Notes: generated by a model not told the origin, from the letters alone. A stretch of 45,534 nucleotides of DNA from Pseudomonadota bacterium (GCA_018821785.1 JAHJLI010000297.1:1-45534); one strand, 5' to 3'; counted from the first letter of the stretch, positions 14,907 to 23,997 are shown. Program-made: numbers and translations.

Positions 14907-17390
14907 ATGAATGCTTCTCTAAAGATTTTGATGGTTTTTTTGGTTTTTCTCCTCTCTTCTTGTGCTGCCACTCTTCCCCCTTCTTCTTTGCAGCTGTCGG
15001 GTATGCACATGAATCTTGAGCGCCCGGCGAAAAATATCACGGCAATGGCGATTTCCAAAGACGGCTCTCTGCTTGTCACCATCAATAAAGCCAAGGATAT
15101 CGGCAATACCGCCGGACCAGGCCTCACAACCCTCAGAATCTGGGATCTGGTGCACGGACGGCAGCTGAGGACCGTAGCTATTCATGATCTGCATGTTGCC
15201 TCCGTCGCCCTCTCACCGGACGGCAAATATGCACTGCTAGGCGGTCGACCGTCTGGCAATCAGTCGAGCCTTGGCCTATGGGAGCTCGAAAGTGGGGAAC
15301 AGCTCAGAACCTTCCCTGATCTCAAGAAGGAGTTGAGCTGTGTTGCATTCTCACCAGACGGCAAATTTTTTTTGGCAACGCATGGCACCTACGTGTTTCT
15401 TTTTAACACCGACAATGGTGATTTTATCAAACAATTCGACGTCGGCTCTCAAGCCTCAATCTTCGCTCTGCCTAAAAGCCTTATTGCAGCATTTACCCCC
15501 GATGGGGACTATATTGTTACCGGCGGGAGCGACGCGATCTTGAAGATGTGGGATATTGAGTCAGGCCTGAAAGTCCAGCATTTTGCCGGCCATGAAAAAA
15601 GCCTTAAGGGCGGCATTTCCGGGATCGCCATTTCCTCGGACAGCCAATTCATCTTAACCAGCGCCGCCGGTGACAGCTCGGCGAGAAAGTGGGACATTGC
15701 CACGGGGCAGCAGTTGCGAAAACTTTCAGGTCTTGACGGCATTTGGCACGGTGTATGGGGGACAGCACTTTCGCCGGACAACAAACATGGCTTTGTCTCT
15801 TCTCGACCCCTGGCACTTTGGGACCTTGCTACGGGCAAACCCAGCACCCCTCTTCACTTGGACGAATCCGCATCTGCCAAGAGTGGCCAGGAAAAAACAG
15901 TAACGGCGCTCTACCATCCAAACGGAAAATCACTTTTCCTGAACGCCGGTGACATGGTGATCAGACTCATAGACACAACAACCGGCAGAGACAAGGCTAT
16001 GTTGGTCGGTTTTGACGACAACGAGTGGATCATTATTACCGCTGAAGGATACTATAATGCTTCGGGAAAAGGTGCCGATTACCTGACCGCAAATCTTGAC
16101 GGCAAAAGCTTCCCGGTCGAGCGGTTTTACGACACTTTTTTCCGACCGGATATCGTTATGGCAGCCCTTGCGGGAGATGATACCCGCAACATAGCCCCCC
16201 TCACAATGTCTCTCGCGGCAAAAGCCCCTCCGCCACAAGTTGGTTTTGCGACCATCCCAAGCGACACCGATGCCGCCAAAATCAAGGTCTGCTACCAGGC
16301 CTCCAGTACTGGTGGCGGCATCGGCGAAATGCGAATGTTTCACAACGGCAAGCTCATCGTGTCCGACGGATATTATCGTGATATGGTGAAGTCCCCCTCG
16401 GAAAAAATCCAGCTGATGGCCATGGACGGCGCAGCAATTCATGAACAAATGCGCAGTATAGCGATAAGCGAATTTAGTCAACTCATTCCGGTTTCCAGCC
16501 ATGAAAAAGGAGAAAGCTTCACTGATTGCAAGGAGATTGACACAGTTCCCGGAGAAAACGAGATCGCCCTAACCGCTTTTAATAAGGGCAATACCGTGCA
16601 AAGCCCGGTACAAACCATTCACTTCCGTTCTAACAGGGCACCCACACCGCCCCATCTGTATATCCTGTCGATCGGTGCCAACAAATATAAGGAGAAGGCA
16701 GTCAACCTCAAATATGCGGCCAAAGACGCCACCGATATACAGCTGAAACTGGGCCACCAGGCAGCCACGGTCTACTCCCCCGCAGCAATTCACCAGGAAG
16801 TCCTCGTCAATGAGAAAGCCAATAAATCGAATATTCAGAAGAAGATTAATGAATTATCCTCCGTCATCAAGCCGGAAGACGGGTTCATTCTTTTTATTGC
16901 AGGCCACAGCATTCTTCTTCAGAACCAGTCTTATGTGTTGACCAGTGACTATGACGGTATACTCAGTGATACCAACACTCTAAGTTCCAACGAAATCGTC
17001 GATATTTCCAAAAAAATTAAATCCCTGCACCAGCTCTTCATCTTTGATTCCTGCCAGGCAGGAGGAATCGATACCATTGTCAGTAGCCTTTTTGAGGCCC
17101 GCATGTTCGTTCTCGCCAAAAAGATGGGGCTGCCCCTGTTTACTTCCATCAGCTCGGTCCAGGAAGCCCTAGACGGCTACAAAGGCAACGGCTTATTCAC
17201 CCACGTCCTGCTCGATGGCCTGAGTAATAAGCAGGAAGCAGACAGCAATAACGACCGGACAATTAGCGTCTCGGAACTCGGTAACTATACCAAGCTAACT
17301 TCCACAGCCCTGTCGAAAAAGCTCGGCTACCAGCAGACGCCCTTAATTATCAATAACGGCAAGGACATTCCTCTTTATAAAATCCAATAA
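14907..17390 (+). CDS. WD40-repeat lipoprotein with C-terminal caspase-like (C14) protease domain
   Basis: The 827-residue protein starts with a lipoprotein signal (MNASLKILMVFLVFLLSSC, lipobox LSSC with Cys19). About seven WD40-like repeats follow (SPDGKYALLGG, TPDGDYIVTGG, MWDIESG, KWDIATG, LWDLATG) to roughly residue 370. A linker with EWIIITAEGYYNASGKG and a beta-rich middle region lead to a caspase-like domain from about residue 580. Its His-Cys dyad is visible: His667 in FIAGHSI and Cys716 in FDSCQAGG, followed by GNGLFTHVLLDGL. The Asp-rich NNDRTISVSEL is usual in such proteins. It should be an envelope-bound protease with a propeller sensing or scaffold domain; the target is unknown. 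ATG 14907 is preferred over the TTG two codons earlier. The 240-bp leader has a GGAGGG/CCCTCC stem (14841-14871). Confidence 0.88.
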   Translation: MNASLKILMVFLVFLLSSCAATLPPSSLQLSGMHMNLERPAKNITAMAISKDGSLLVTINKAKDIGNTAGPGLTTLRIWDLVHGRQLRTVAIHDLHVASVALSPDGKYALLGGRPSGNQSSLGLWELESGEQLRTFPDLKKELSCVAFSPDGKFFLATHGTYVFLFNTDNGDFIKQFDVGSQASIFALPKSLIAAFTPDGDYIVTGGSDAILKMWDIESGLKVQHFAGHEKSLKGGISGIAISSDSQFILTSAAGDSSARKWDIATGQQLRKLSGLDGIWHGVWGTALSPDNKHGFVSSRPLALWDLATGKPSTPLHLDESASAKSGQEKTVTALYHPNGKSLFLNAGDMVIRLIDTTTGRDKAMLVGFDDNEWIIITAEGYYNASGKGADYLTANLDGKSFPVERFYDTFFRPDIVMAALAGDDTRNIAPLTMSLAAKAPPPQVGFATIPSDTDAAKIKVCYQASSTGGGIGEMRMFHNGKLIVSDGYYRDMVKSPSEKIQLMAMDGAAIHEQMRSIAISEFSQLIPVSSHEKGESFTDCKEIDTVPGENEIALTAFNKGNTVQSPVQTIHFRSNRAPTPPHLYILSIGANKYKEKAVNLKYAAKDATDIQLKLGHQAATVYSPAAIHQEVLVNEKANKSNIQKKINELSSVIKPEDGFILFIAGHSILLQNQSYVLTSDYDGILSDTNTLSSNEIVDISKKIKSLHQLFIFDSCQAGGIDTIVSSLFEARMFVLAKKMGLPLFTSISSVQEALDGYKGNGLFTHVLLDGLSNKQEADSNNDRTISVSELGNYTKLTSTALSKKLGYQQTPLIINNGKDIPLYKIQ

Positions 17391-17503
17391 GGGGCGCCGC
17401 ACAGTCCCGTATTGTTTCTTTTAGTTGCGAGCCTAGAAGGTGATTCAGTGCTAGGTTTTGGTGGCTGATCTTACTGATGATGGCAAAAAAATTCCACCCC
17501 TGG

Positions 17504-17531
17504 TTGAAAGCGGCAACCCATGTGGTATAAA
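17504..17531 (+). promoter_or_regulatory. Possible promoter for the zinc-ribbon/ybaK pair
   Basis: TTGAAA (17504-17509) and TATAAA (17526-17531) are 16 bases apart and lie about 55 bases upstream of the small zinc-ribbon gene. The match is good but based on sequence alone. Confidence 0.45.
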
Positions 17532-17586
17532 GGTTGGTAACAATGGATCGATAACAACATTTCCTCCAACCTACAAGAACTGCAGA

Positions 17587-17826
17587 ATGACTGATCACAA
17601 GCTGTTGCCAACAAAAATCACCCCGTGCCCGGGATGCGGCGGCTCAGGCGAAACTGCTTTTTTCGGTGGGGAGAGCCGGTTCATGCTCACCCGGGAAGAC
17701 TGTCCGGACTGCTGCGGCACCGGTGTTCTGTTGGACGAAACAGAGTCTCCATGGACAACGAAGCAGGATCGATCACACCTCGGAAAAAACCATGACACCG
17801 GCGATAAACGCAGCAAAGAAAAATAA
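17587..17826 (+). CDS. Small zinc-ribbon protein with two DnaJ-type CxxCxGxG-like knuckles
   Basis: This 79-residue frame holds CPGCGGSG (near residues 15-22) and CPDCCGTG (near 39-46). The two knuckles are of the kind used in DnaJ and related small zinc-binding proteins. The rest is polar, with a charged C-terminal tail. It overlaps the start of ybaK by 35 bases in another frame, which suggests translational coupling. The ATG is chosen because sequence further upstream lacks conserved character and holds the likely promoter; no strong ribosome-binding site is present. Its function is unknown. Confidence 0.55.
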   Translation: MTDHKLLPTKITPCPGCGGSGETAFFGGESRFMLTREDCPDCCGTGVLLDETESPWTTKQDRSHLGKNHDTGDKRSKEK

Positions 17827-18265
17827 AATTCCTTTCACCATTCATCACTACCAGCATGATCCGGCCAGCCCTTCCTATGGCAAGGAGGCGGCGGAGAAAC
17901 TTGGAATCGACGAGGGGCGAGTTTTTAAAACTCTGGTTGTGCAGCTCGACGGCGCGGCTCTTGCTGTGGGCGTTATTCCGGTCTCCATGAGCCTCAGCAT
18001 GAAACACTTCGCCAAATCAGCAGGAGCCAAAAAAGCGGCAATGGCCGACAAGGGGGATGTCGAACGCGCCACGGGCTATGTTCTCGGCGGCATCAGTCCT
18101 CTCGGGCAGAAAAAAAGACTGCCAGCTTTTATCCATTCTTCGGCGTCTTCTTTCCCAACAATCTTCGTCAGTGCAGGGCGCCGCGGACTGGAAATCGAAC
18201 TGACCCCGGTCGATCTGGCCACCCTCACCGGCGCCTCTTTTGCCTTAATCGGAGATACACAATAA
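17792..18265 (+). CDS. ybaK: YbaK/ProX-family aminoacyl-tRNA deacylase
   Basis: YbaK hydrolyses Cys-tRNA(Pro) formed by mistake by prolyl-tRNA synthetase. The 157-residue protein matches the family in length and in sequence: HHYQHDPASPSYGKEAAEKL, then RVFKTLVVQLDG and VLGGISPLGQKKRLPAFIH, the last including the GGISPxG substrate-pocket motif. The ATG at 17792 gives the family N terminus (MTPAINAAKKNKIPF) and lies inside the preceding zinc-ribbon frame. It converges with the large GT2 gene; a weak GGACAG/CTGTCC hairpin (18296-18328) lies between. Confidence 0.93.
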   Translation: MTPAINAAKKNKIPFTIHHYQHDPASPSYGKEAAEKLGIDEGRVFKTLVVQLDGAALAVGVIPVSMSLSMKHFAKSAGAKKAAMADKGDVERATGYVLGGISPLGQKKRLPAFIHSSASSFPTIFVSAGRRGLEIELTPVDLATLTGASFALIGDTQ

Positions 18266-18334
18266 TTATAACCAATATTACTGGATAATATCACAGGACA
18301 GCCACCTATCATTTGGATCTGCCTGTCCCTAACG

Positions 18335-20998
18335 TCACTCTATCCGTTCAGGGGTTACAATCGCTGTCTCATCAGGACTTTGATCTTCTGCCGTAAAACC
18401 CGTGGCAGGTGGAGCTGTAATAGTACTGATAAGCTTGGTCGGCAGTTTGGCAAAGGCGCTGATTGTCGCCATGAGTACGGCAGCCAGATAGGGTATGGAT
18501 TGCACCAGCAACACAACAATCCATACGACAGTATCCGGTGGACGGTCGACACCCGGCACCCGAATCAGGGTATATGCGGCAAGCAGCAAGGCAATTGCGA
18601 TCATCCCTTCTTCCCTGGCTGATTGCAATGCATACCAAAATGGTCTCCCCTCACCCTTTTTCGGAGTCCTGAAAAAGGGCAGATTTTTTGATACCATACC
18701 AAACAAAATTGCTTTGGAAATTGTGTGCGACAAGGCCAGGCCGGCCACCGCCGAGGCCAGCGTCTGGGTAATCGTTGCTTTCACTCGACTGCGGTAGAGA
18801 TAAAACATCTTGGCCATTTTGAAGACAAAGAACGCCAGCGGCACCGCCGACAAAATTATCATCGGCGGATCAATCTTGGTTGGAAAGTGGAGCATGCCGA
18901 TAGACCAGCCAAGGGCTGCCAGGGTAAAGATAAGATTGATGCTGTCGGCCACCCACGGCAGCCAGCCGGCAATAAAGTGGTATCTCTGGCCATAGGTCAG
19001 GCGACTCTGCTTTCGCCACTGCAGCGCCTTGGCGTGATGACGGATAATCTGCATTGCGCCGTAGGCCCAGCGATAGCGCTGCTTCTTAAAGTCAATAAAG
19101 GTGTCCGGCATTACCCCGCGGCCATAGGTTTTGGCTATGTAGACGGCCTCATAGCCCTTTTCAAAGATACGTAGTCCGAGTTCGGCGTCTTCGGTGATGC
19201 ACCATTCGGCCCACCTGCCAACATCTTCCAGCACTGATTTCCGTACCATTGTCATGGTGCCGTGCTGAATAATCGCATTACGCTCATTGCGGGTGACCAT
19301 GCCGATATAGAAAAAGCCGCGATACTCTGCATAACACATAGCCTTGAATAGGTTGTCACCATCATCCCGGTAGTCCTGCGGTGCCTGGATAATGGCCACC
19401 TCGGGTCGCAAAAACTGCGGTACCAGATCTCGCAGCCAATTGGTGGAAACCAAGTAGTCGCTGTCGATTACTGCCACTACCTCCACCTCCGGTGCAGTTT
19501 TTGCCAGAGCATAATTCAGAGCACCGGCCTTAAAACCGGCCAGTTGGCCTTCATGAAAAAAACGAAAGCGTGCGCCGAGGATTTTGCAGTGGGCCTCAAC
19601 CGGCTGCCAGACCTCAGGATCCTTGGTGTTATTATCGATGACAATAACTTCAAAAGACGGGTAATCGAGGAGCGCCAAGGCATTGAGCGTTTCGATCATC
19701 ATTGCCGGCGGTTCGTTGTAGGCCGGGACGTGCACCGACACCATGGGCAGCAACTCATCTTTTACCTCCATAACCATGAAAGAGCGCCGTCCCCCTTTGG
19801 TCCAGATTGCCTCCGCCCATTCATGTGCTTCAACCAAAAGAACAATGACCACGCCAATTATGCCACAAAGCATAAGAAAACCGACAATCATCATCGATAC
19901 TGTCAGGTACTGCTGGGTATAACTATACACAATCCACACTGCGCCGGTGGCGGCAATAAAGGCAACGGAGGCGAGAAAACTGCGACCGCGCTTCCGGAGA
20001 GTGGTGCTGTCAATAAGCATGAGAGCAAAGGTGATAATGGCGATAACCAGGGAAATACCAGCAAGGGTTCGCCACTCCGGAACCTCAACAATGGGTGAAG
20101 TGAAAGCGAATTTGGCCTGACGAGAGGCGTCAAAAACGCCCCAGTAAGCGCCAACCGAACCTTCGCTGGTTCTCTTCCAAGGCTGATCGAAGGCCTCCAT
20201 GATATAATAGGTGTAATTGAGCTCTTCGGCGCGTTTGATGAAACGCCGGAGAAACGTCGCTTCATTGAAGGGAGATGCGACCGCAGCCTTGCGTGTGCGG
20301 CCGTTGCTCGGCCAGCCAACCTCGGTTATAACCACAGGCTTTTCCGGGAAGGTTTTTTGCAACATCTTCATGTGTTCAACGACATAGTCAACCGCCAGGT
20401 CGAGATGCACACCTTCCCAATAGGGAAGCATATGAGTGGCGACGAAATCGACATGGGCTGCCAGTTCCGGATGTTTCATCCAAATATGCCACGGTTCGGC
20501 AGTACTTACCGGCACATCGACCGCTTTTCGAACCCGATCAAGATACTCCCCCAACTGCTGTACCGTCGTCTCGCCCCGCAGCATTGATTCGTTGCCGACA
20601 ATAATGCGGATAACATTGCGATAGTTTTCCTTGGCCAGACGAATGACCGTTTCTATCTGACGCTCGTTCTCCTCCAGGTTTTTATCAAGCCATGCCCCAA
20701 GAGTTACGTTGAGACCATGTTTCTGGGCCAAGGCCGGAATCTCGGAAAGAACACCCTCGGTGGTGTAGAGGCGAATGGCATAGGTCTTGGTTGAGACGAG
20801 TTTCAGATCTGATTCGATTTCCTCAACCGTCGGCAGATTATGTTCTATCTGATCATTGTGGGCCTGCATCGGCGAAAAGGAAAAGCCCTGGATACGCTTC
20901 GGCCAGGGTGGCTCCGACTCCTGCTTGTTGAGCAGGGCCCAGAAACTTATGGAAACAACTGCGATGGCAATGCAAATGAGAATATTTGCTCTCGTCAT
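18335..20998 (-). CDS. GH17-GT2 fusion, NdvB-like beta-glucan synthase
   Basis: The 887-residue protein has an N-terminal membrane anchor. A glycoside hydrolase family 17-like domain (about 40-320) follows, with the acid/base in IIVGNES (Glu137) and the nucleophile in VVITEVGWPSNG (Glu226). Three or more membrane helices lead to a processive family-2 glycosyltransferase (about 420-690) with VIDSDYLVS, ITEDAELGLRIFEKG and the QRYRWAYG form of QxxRW. Further helices end the protein. NdvB-type proteins make beta-1,3- (or mixed) glucans across the inner membrane, with the GH17 part editing or cyclising the product in the periplasm. The ATG at 20998 starts just before the hydrophobic anchor; a longer frame to 21091 adds nothing family-like. 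It is a single-gene unit. Confidence 0.87.
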   Translation of the reverse strand: MTRANILICIAIAVVSISFWALLNKQESEPPWPKRIQGFSFSPMQAHNDQIEHNLPTVEEIESDLKLVSTKTYAIRLYTTEGVLSEIPALAQKHGLNVTLGAWLDKNLEENERQIETVIRLAKENYRNVIRIIVGNESMLRGETTVQQLGEYLDRVRKAVDVPVSTAEPWHIWMKHPELAAHVDFVATHMLPYWEGVHLDLAVDYVVEHMKMLQKTFPEKPVVITEVGWPSNGRTRKAAVASPFNEATFLRRFIKRAEELNYTYYIMEAFDQPWKRTSEGSVGAYWGVFDASRQAKFAFTSPIVEVPEWRTLAGISLVIAIITFALMLIDSTTLRKRGRSFLASVAFIAATGAVWIVYSYTQQYLTVSMMIVGFLMLCGIIGVVIVLLVEAHEWAEAIWTKGGRRSFMVMEVKDELLPMVSVHVPAYNEPPAMMIETLNALALLDYPSFEVIVIDNNTKDPEVWQPVEAHCKILGARFRFFHEGQLAGFKAGALNYALAKTAPEVEVVAVIDSDYLVSTNWLRDLVPQFLRPEVAIIQAPQDYRDDGDNLFKAMCYAEYRGFFYIGMVTRNERNAIIQHGTMTMVRKSVLEDVGRWAEWCITEDAELGLRIFEKGYEAVYIAKTYGRGVMPDTFIDFKKQRYRWAYGAMQIIRHHAKALQWRKQSRLTYGQRYHFIAGWLPWVADSINLIFTLAALGWSIGMLHFPTKIDPPMIILSAVPLAFFVFKMAKMFYLYRSRVKATITQTLASAVAGLALSHTISKAILFGMVSKNLPFFRTPKKGEGRPFWYALQSAREEGMIAIALLLAAYTLIRVPGVDRPPDTVVWIVVLLVQSIPYLAAVLMATISAFAKLPTKLISTITAPPATGFTAEDQSPDETAIVTPERIE

Positions 20999-21260
20999 AA
21001 TGAATTCTTGGTCAAATCTTGCAAGAAAAAAAGTTGAATTGAAATATAGAGTTGATAGGTGTGAGTGATAGTCAAGAACAGGCAAACTCAACGATGCGAC
21101 TGCCGGCGGTGCTCATTTCCCTTATACTACCCCAACTCCGAAAGCTTGAACAATGTATTTTGGACCCCCCATTAAAACCAGGCGTACGACTGCATACCAA
21201 TCACTGCTCAAAAAATGGTAATCAGTAAAATCTCCCCATAACAATCTGTCGACATCCTCC
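20999..21260. other. Spacer between mltB and the GH17-GT2 gene
   Basis: Both flanking genes are on the - strand. This spacer contains no gene I can recognise. It should carry the promoter of the GH17-GT2 gene: TTGACT is present on the - strand near 21073, but no -10 lies at a standard distance. Confidence 0.3.
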
Positions 21261-22472
21261 TCAGCGCCTGAGAGCTTTCAGGAGATTCTGAGAAGGCAAT
21301 CCGTCCTGAACCAATCCGGCCTGTATTTGGTAACTCCTTATTGCCATCTCGGTAGCCGGTCCCAAATGGCCATCAACCTCGCCAATGTAAAGTCCGAGTT
21401 TTTGTAATCTTTGTTGTAATTCAAGTTTTTCTTCAGCGTTCAATGAACCAGACGGTCTGGGCCAGGCATTTACCAGGAGACCTCCGGAGCCAGCCAGCCG
21501 ATCCGCCAATAAACTGACGGCCAGTGCGTAGGAATCAGAATTATTGTAGCGCTTTATGACGGAAAAATTACTAAGCATCAAAAAGGCCGGTCCTTGCGCT
21601 CCGGCTGGAGTTTTCAGCAGGGCCTTTTCTTCAAGCCGGGAAAAGCCCCCCCCCCCTGCTCTCTTAAAGCCTAGCTTTGCCCATTCAGCAAGAGTTTTGC
21701 TCTCCTCCTTCAACTTTTCACCACCTGCCGGCATTTTCACTTCATACCCCCAGGGCCTGCCTTTCTGCCAGCCGTTGGCTTTGAGCAGATTGGCAGCAGT
21801 GGCAAGTGCGTCTGGAATGGAGTTCCAGATATCTCGCCGCCCATTCCCATCCATATCAACGCCATAAGCCAAATAGCTGGTGGGGATAAACTGGGTGTGC
21901 CCCATGGCACCGGCCCAGGATCCCATTAAATGGGCTCGGCCAACTTCCCCGGTCTGGAGAATTTTCAGGGCTGCAGCCAATTGAGTCCGAGCAAATTTTC
22001 TTCTTTTAGGATCACCATAGGCAAGTGTGGCAAGGGCCAAGGGGACATAGAACAAGCGCTCCGGCTGCTCAAGAACCGCCCCATAATTCGATTCCATTGA
22101 CCAGATCGCAAGAAGTACCGACTGTTCAATACCAAATTTTTGCTCTACCGCCGCCAAGGTTGAAGCATGCACCTTGGCCATTTTCCGTCCTTTTTCAACT
22201 GCTAGAGGATTTACCCGAGTGTCGAGATAATCCCAGATCGGGGTGGTAAATTCCGGTTGAAAGTTTGCCTTTTCAAGGACCAGAGGGTCTGGCTCGATGA
22301 CTCCGGTAAATGCCGAATTCCAGGTAGCCCTACTTATCCCCTCTTTGGCCACTGTCACGTAAAAGTCGTCCAACCATTGCATAAAACCACCTTGCGCAGC
22401 CGAAGCAGTGCCCGACGCATTGTGCGTCAGTGCCAGCGCTAGAAACACCATCGTTATTTTCCGAAGTACCAT
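21261..22472 (-). CDS. MltB-family lytic murein transglycosylase with peptidoglycan-binding domain
   Basis: The 403-residue protein has a signal peptide ending near AASA-A, then an MltB/Slt35-type catalytic domain with the active-site glutamate in LAIWSMESNYG. The family motif MGSWAGAMGHTQFIPTSYL and the EF-hand-like DMDGNGRRDIWNS follow. A C-terminal PG_binding_1 domain (ELQQRLQKLGLYIGEVDGHLG) closes it. It cuts glycan strands in the periplasm. The ATG at 22472 is preferred over a TTG three codons upstream because of spacing from GAGG. The coding strand contains 11 consecutive G's at 21646-21656, encoding the Gly run in RAGGGGFSR. Confidence 0.92.
   Translation of the reverse strand: MVLRKITMVFLALALTHNASGTASAAQGGFMQWLDDFYVTVAKEGISRATWNSAFTGVIEPDPLVLEKANFQPEFTTPIWDYLDTRVNPLAVEKGRKMAKVHASTLAAVEQKFGIEQSVLLAIWSMESNYGAVLEQPERLFYVPLALATLAYGDPKRRKFARTQLAAALKILQTGEVGRAHLMGSWAGAMGHTQFIPTSYLAYGVDMDGNGRRDIWNSIPDALATAANLLKANGWQKGRPWGYEVKMPAGGEKLKEESKTLAEWAKLGFKRAGGGGFSRLEEKALLKTPAGAQGPAFLMLSNFSVIKRYNNSDSYALAVSLLADRLAGSGGLLVNAWPRPSGSLNAEEKLELQQRLQKLGLYIGEVDGHLGPATEMAIRSYQIQAGLVQDGLPSQNLLKALRR
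21646..21656 (-). repeat. Homopolymer of 11 G's within the mltB-like coding sequence
   Basis: Eleven C's on the + strand are eleven G's in the coding strand, in frame as Gly codons. Tracts of this length are prone to slipped-strand mispairing. One base gained or lost would frameshift the gene before its peptidoglycan-binding domain. Confidence 0.8.
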
Positions 22473-22714
22473 CTTTTCCAAACCTCACCCTTTGCGTTTA
22501 ATTTTCCAACAACCAGTATTTCGACCGTATTTCCCAATACAGGAACTGGAGCTTTTTGGTAAACCTTTCTTTAGCAGAAGTTGCCGGATTTTCCCAGCCA
22601 AATAGGCAATAAGAGCAGGTTACACCCATTATTCGGTGCTCACCCAACATTTCTTGTTGCAACCATGCTTTGGTAATTGCCAAATCCGTTGTTATCGAAT
22701 AGCTTCTTGCAACC

Positions 22715-23173
22715 ATGGAACTACTGTCTGCAATCACCGACTCACCCGGTTTGCCCGCTCTTTTTCTCCTGAGTTTTTTGGCAGCAACAATCCTGCCGAT
22801 CGGCTCGGAGTGGCTCCTCATTGTCCTGATTTTCCAGGGATTTTCACCAACAAATGTGATTCTTACGGCGAGTGTCGGTAATTTCCTCGGAGCCTGCACC
22901 ACCTATCTGATCGGCATGTGGGGTTCGGACTTTTTTATCCGCACGATTCTGCGTATCAACGACCAGCAACTGGCACGATCAAAAACGGTATATGAAAAAT
23001 ACGGGGTATGGTCTCTTTTGCTCAGCTGGCTACCAGTGGTCGGCGATCCCCTCTGTCTGCTGGCCGGTCTCTTCAGAGTTGGCTTTGGTCGTTTCTCGCT
23101 TCTTGTTTTTCTTGGAAAATTTTCTCGATATGCTACTCTTGCCGTTCTCACTCTACCGGGGACAGGAAAATAA
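22715..23173 (+). CDS. YqaA-family (DedA/VTT-like) membrane protein
   Basis: The 152-residue protein is mostly hydrophobic helices. The segment FLLSFLAATILPIGSEWLLI, the stretch SVGNFLGACTTYLIGMWG, the arm around residues 75-95 and the motif SWLPVVGDPLCLLAGL match the YqaA branch of the DedA/VTT superfamily. Members of the wider superfamily move lipids such as undecaprenyl phosphate; YqaA itself has no settled function. No good ribosome-binding site precedes the ATG. An 11-base repeat TTGCAACCATG occurs at the start codon and again about 60 bp upstream. The YkgJ-type gene follows after six bases, so the two form an operon. Confidence 0.82.
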   Translation: MELLSAITDSPGLPALFLLSFLAATILPIGSEWLLIVLIFQGFSPTNVILTASVGNFLGACTTYLIGMWGSDFFIRTILRINDQQLARSKTVYEKYGVWSLLLSWLPVVGDPLCLLAGLFRVGFGRFSLLVFLGKFSRYATLAVLTLPGTGK

Positions 23174-23179
23174 CAACAG

Positions 23180-23893
23180 ATGAAATCGACAATTCTCCAT
23201 ACAATGTATGATATCTTCTCCGACTGGAGTCACCACTTACCCGTTGTTTGTAATCGGGGTTGTAGCGCCTGCTGTACGGAGAATGTGACCATCACCGCCA
23301 CTGAGGGGGAAGAAATCCTCCGCTTTGCTGCGGTTGAAAGCCTGGCACCCTGGCTCGCCGAAAAACTGGCTCGCCCCCGCACCCACCAGTCGGTGGAAAT
23401 GACGACCAATGACTTCGCCGGGGCCTGCCTGGAAGGCCGGGAGATCGACCAAGACGATATTCACACCACTTTACCCTGTCCTTTCCTTGAAGAAAATTCC
23501 TGCCGGATATACCCGGCCCGCCCCTTCGGCTGCCGAGTCTTTATCTCTACCAAAAGATGTTCATCAATTCAACCAGCCCTGGTACCCGATTACTACTTCG
23601 AGGCGGCGACAGCAGTCAACCAGCTCGTTGAACACCTCGGACAAAGAGAGTACTGGGGAAACATGCTGGATGTCCTTCCTGCCCTTCTTGATATCAATGA
23701 ATTTCGGGAGATAGGCACCCTCCTTGATCAGACCTTGATAATAGAGGCGCGGCTACGCACCCTCACCGCTAAACCTTTGCCCGGTTTTCTTGTCAGCGAA
23801 AAAAACAACGGCCAAGTGACACAACTTCTGGAAACCATTTTTTCAGCAGATGTGGAAGGAAAGCGGCTGGGAGATATTTTGAACGGTCATTAG
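23180..23893 (+). CDS. YkgJ-family cysteine-cluster protein
   Basis: The 237-residue protein has an N-terminal cluster C24-x3-C28-x2-C31-C32 (VCNRGCSACC). The downstream pair of motifs CPFLEENSCRIYPARPFGCR follows, with a further Cys in TKRC. This is the signature of the YkgJ/FliB-like family (PF03692), thought to bind zinc or an iron-sulfur cluster; the biochemical role is unknown. The C-terminal half is a helical region with no family match. It follows the YqaA-family gene closely, and a hairpin with a T-run follows. Confidence 0.8.
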   Translation: MKSTILHTMYDIFSDWSHHLPVVCNRGCSACCTENVTITATEGEEILRFAAVESLAPWLAEKLARPRTHQSVEMTTNDFAGACLEGREIDQDDIHTTLPCPFLEENSCRIYPARPFGCRVFISTKRCSSIQPALVPDYYFEAATAVNQLVEHLGQREYWGNMLDVLPALLDINEFREIGTLLDQTLIIEARLRTLTAKPLPGFLVSEKNNGQVTQLLETIFSADVEGKRLGDILNGH

Positions 23894-23914
23894 TGCCTTA
23901 GTACCTAATAAAAT

Positions 23915-23939
23915 TTGCCCTTCGGCAATCGTTGTTTTT
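23915..23939 (+). terminator. Short intrinsic terminator ahead of pyrG
   Basis: TTGCC (23915-23919) pairs with GGCAA (23924-23928) around CTTC, and TTGTTTTTC follows within a few bases. The stem is short but the position, right after the YkgJ-type gene, fits. Confidence 0.45.
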
Positions 23940-23997
23940 CTTGATACCGAGTACTTTTCTGTTTCAAAAAGCAGGTCCCATTGCTATAGTGCTGCCC

